Part shown: one piece after another, positions 62,062 to 64,000 of the stretch
How the letters are laid out: the number at the start of each line of letters is the position of its first letter
Numbering within the stretch: the stretch's first letter is position 1
NCBI RefSeq assembly: GCF_011303555.1
Contig: NZ_CP049868.1
Location: forward strand, 2,542,001 to 2,606,000
Reading direction: 5' to 3'
Length of the DNA: 64,000 bases
From: Pedobacter sp. HDW13
GTDB lineage: Bacteria > Bacteroidota > Bacteroidia > Sphingobacteriales > Sphingobacteriaceae
The notes under the pieces: model-generated
Database searches by the model: none
What the model saw: only the letters and a program-made list of their open reading frames with translations
Told to the model about the DNA's origin: nothing
Program-made: the position numbers and the translations under genes

Positions 62062-62691
62062 GTGAGGAAGCTAAGGGAACCTGTTAATTTCTTCACACAC
62101 TTTATACCGGCTTTGATTGCAATTCCGGCAGGGTACTTTTTGCTTCAGAAATGCAATACGCCAATTGAACATACTGCCGCCTGGATTTATAGTATCGGTA
62201 CTTTTATTCTATTCGGGGTAAGTGCGATGTATCACGGTTACCCGACAACGGAATACGGTGTGCGGTTTTGGCAGAAATTCGACCATTGCTGTATTTACCT
62301 TATGATAGCTGGCTCTTACAGCCCAACAGCTTTACTGGTTTTTGATGACTGGTTAAGCTGGAGCCTTTTCGCTATTGTGTGGATTATTGCCATTGTAGGC
62401 TGTCTGCTAAAAATCTTTAACCGGTTAAAATCCACAGCCATGTCTTTATCAATCTATATTTTAATGGGTTGTTTAATTGTACCTTTACTTCAAAAAATGT
62501 TGGGTACACTGCCCATTGGTGCCGTAGGTTGGCTGCTTTTAGGCGGTATTTTTTACATTGGCGGCACTTACTATTATGCAAAAGACAAACAATTATCTAA
62601 GTGGATGCACAGTCATGAACTTTGGCATTTGTTTGTAATTGGCGGAGCGTTATCGCACTACATTTACAATTACGTTTATATTTTTAAGTAA
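62062..62691 (+). CDS. Hemolysin III / PAQR family membrane protein
   Basis: A 209-residue protein with seven hydrophobic segments. Metal-site histidines are visible: VNFFTHF near the N-terminus, SAMYHGY (with the following KFDHCCIYLMIAGSYSP) and SHELWHLFVIGGALSHY near the end. This is the zinc-dependent hydrolase-like core shared with adiponectin receptors. Bacterial members are called hemolysin III, but real haemolysis is rarely shown. The start is GTG, six bases after rbfA, so the two are co-transcribed. Confidence 0.9.
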   Translation: MRKLREPVNFFTHFIPALIAIPAGYFLLQKCNTPIEHTAAWIYSIGTFILFGVSAMYHGYPTTEYGVRFWQKFDHCCIYLMIAGSYSPTALLVFDDWLSWSLFAIVWIIAIVGCLLKIFNRLKSTAMSLSIYILMGCLIVPLLQKMLGTLPIGAVGWLLLGGIFYIGGTYYYAKDKQLSKWMHSHELWHLFVIGGALSHYIYNYVYIFK

Positions 62692-62699
62692 ACTTTCTG

Positions 62700-63386
62700 A
62701 TGCATATGCTTGAACAGGTAATTGCAGCCAACCGTGACTTGATCCACAGGGTTGTGGATTTCGATCCGGCACTTGATCAACTTTTAGCCTTGGATTTTAC
62801 CGCTGCCAATACCGAACTTAGTAACGATATTTTAGATAATATTGATCGGTTCACGGCTTGGATTGAAGAAAAACTTAAGCTAAATAACACGAGGTACGGC
62901 ATTGGTGGTTATAACGAACACCGCACCATATATTCGCGCAGTGCACATTTTGATACCGGCGAAGAACCCCGGAGGCTGCATTTGGGAGTAGATGTTTGGG
63001 CTCCGGCCGCAACGCCGATATACAATTTCTACGATGCAACTGTTCAGAGCTTTGCCAATAACAATAACTTTGGAGATTACGGTGCAACCATTATTTTAGC
63101 TTATGATATTGCAGGGTATAAATTCAATGCACTTTATGGTCACCTGAGTCTCAATTCTTTAAATCACCTGGACGAGGGAATGTTTATTAAAGCCGGAACG
63201 AAATTCGCCGAGCTTGGCAATAAGGATGAAAACGGTTGCTGGCCACCACATCTTCATTTTCAACTGATAAAAGATATGCAAGGCTTAAAGGGCGATTACC
63301 CGGGGGTGTGTAAGTTTAGCGAAAGGGAAAAGTATCTGGCTAACTGCCCTGATCCGGAGCTTATTTTGAGATCTACTTTTTCTTAA
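62700..63386 (+). CDS. M23-family metallopeptidase (LytM-like)
   Basis: A 228-residue protein with the zinc ligands of the M23 family: HLGVDVWAPAATPIYNF (HxxxD) and PPHLHFQLI (HxH), with YGHLSLNS between. M23 enzymes cut peptidoglycan cross-links. I see no signal peptide, which is unusual for a cell-wall hydrolase, so it may be exported in another way or act on another substrate. Starts eight bases after the hemolysin III gene in an apparent operon with rbfA. Confidence 0.87.
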   Translation: MHMLEQVIAANRDLIHRVVDFDPALDQLLALDFTAANTELSNDILDNIDRFTAWIEEKLKLNNTRYGIGGYNEHRTIYSRSAHFDTGEEPRRLHLGVDVWAPAATPIYNFYDATVQSFANNNNFGDYGATIILAYDIAGYKFNALYGHLSLNSLNHLDEGMFIKAGTKFAELGNKDENGCWPPHLHFQLIKDMQGLKGDYPGVCKFSEREKYLANCPDPELILRSTFS

Positions 63387-63396
63387 CGCAAAGATT

Positions 63397-63600
63397 TTTA
63401 ACCACAGCGTACACAAAGAAAGGCACTGAGCACACAGAGCGGTTTTTAGGCAATCGTCATTTCGAGCCTAGCAGAGAAATCTATGTTTCTGGCCACGGAT
63501 TCACGGAAGGCATGGATTGTTGATCTTATGTCTTGCCAGCAGGCTGCTCTTATTTTCATGGGCGCTTATACTTCTGTGTTTTCTGTGCCTCGGTGGTTAA
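63397..63600. repeat. Intergenic inverted repeat pair
   Basis: TTTAACCACAGCG at 63397 through GGCACTGAGCACACAGAG (ending 63439) is repeated in inverted orientation at 63571-63600 (CTTCTGTGTTTTCTGTGCCT and CGGTGGTTAA). Between them lies another CGTCATTTCGAG repeat end (63455-63466). The nesting suggests insertion of one repeat type into another. Confidence 0.7.
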
Positions 63601-63665
63601 TATTAGCCTTGCTGTATAAACTAAGTCCGTCTCATGCTTTCAGCTTTTTTTAGTAAATTAGTCTT

Positions 63666-64000
63666 ATGAAATACCTGTTCATTATTTGCTTGTTTTTCTG
63701 CTGTTCGTTGGGCATGGCCCAGGTGCAATTTAAATCGGGTAAAAGCGGTTTCACCAATTTCCTGAGAGATAATACTATTTATCCGCAATTTTCGAAAGAC
63801 AACTGCATTCAGGGAACTGTGAATGTAAGTTTTAAACTGGATGAGAAAGGGAAAGTATATTTTTCGAAAATAAGTAAAGGAATCCTGTCCGATTTGGATG
63901 AAGAGGCCTTACGCTTGGTGCGATTAAGCAGTGGCAAATGGCAGGTGCCTGCAGGTTATGATACGACCGTTTCGATTGTTGCGCCAGTTAATTTCAGGCT
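63666..64000 (+). CDS. TonB-like C-terminal domain protein (partial, cut by window end)
   Basis: An open frame from ATG at 63666 to the window end (111 complete codons). A signal peptide (about 1-19, ending GMAQ) precedes a domain with CIQGTVNVSFKLDEKGKVYF and LDEEALRLVRLSSGKWQVP, the pattern of TonB energy-transducer C-termini (G-x-V-x-V-x-F-x-V, then a helix, then W-x-P-A). Without an N-terminal transmembrane anchor it is probably a secreted TonB-like protein rather than TonB itself. The end lies outside the window. Confidence 0.8.
   Translation, partial: MKYLFIICLFFCCSLGMAQVQFKSGKSGFTNFLRDNTIYPQFSKDNCIQGTVNVSFKLDEKGKVYFSKISKGILSDLDEEALRLVRLSSGKWQVPAGYDTTVSIVAPVNFR

Noticed and set aside
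63397-63600. CRISPR array
   Set aside because: Repeats are inverted, few and unequal in length, without regular spacers or cas genes.

Overview
The window looks like a chromosomal segment of a Bacteroidota member of the Sphingobacteriaceae, most likely Pedobacter or a close relative. Indicators are a SusC/SusD pair, several TonB-dependent receptors, a DUF4270 lipoprotein next to a GT5-only glycogen synthase, TTG/GTG starts without Shine-Dalgarno sequences, and repeated Bacteroidota-type promoters (-33 TTTG, -7 TAnnTTTG). The genus is inferred from gene content and style, not from a search. I see no tRNA, rRNA, CRISPR array, prophage or insertion sequence.

Layout. 1-3 kb: TPR protein, HU, mutY, ssb. 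3-8 kb: DUF4270 lipoprotein and glycogen synthase on the minus strand, then panC, panD and a flippase-like membrane protein on the plus strand. 8-13.5 kb: TonB receptor with a membrane-anchored AraC regulator, acyl-CoA dehydrogenase, a holin-like membrane protein and a lipoprotein. 13.5-18.5 kb: the rimP-nusA-infB operon, with a terminator-like hairpin in its leader. 18.8-30 kb: a surface polysaccharide locus with an acyltransferase, seven glycosyltransferases or related proteins, a WbsX/GH99-like protein and an MsbA-like ABC exporter. 30-37.4 kb: meaB, aminopeptidase P, a highly expressed OmpA protein, then a small membrane protein with ridA, an EamA transporter and recG. 37.9-44.6 kb: SusC/SusD and an MFS transporter. 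44.9-50.1 kb: PLDc_N protein, ABC exporter and Oar-like TonB receptor. 50.1-51.3 kb: a decayed stretch with an amber-interrupted gene. 51.4-56.3 kb: two secreted amidohydrolase-fold proteins and a membrane protein. 56.8-60.2 kb: a tryptophan operon with an attenuator leader, containing trpE, a PchB-like chorismate mutase, trpG and trpC, but no trpD. 60.4-64 kb: hflX, rbfA, a hemolysin III-like protein, an M23 peptidase and the start of a TonB-like gene cut by the window end.

Seven genes (panC, infB, two glycosyltransferases, an ABC exporter, susC and an MFS transporter) are each split by a one-base loss in a G or C run. Adding one base restores a full-length family member every time. Because infB is essential, this is best read as consensus-sequence error, so each is annotated as one CDS.

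I found no clearly undescribed multi-gene system. The best leads are the trp attenuator with its unusual gene content, two short genes below usual length cut-offs, -7 boxes that abut start codons, a 10-bp dyad in the acyl-CoA dehydrogenase promoter, and a set of amidohydrolase domains of which only one keeps its metal ligands.
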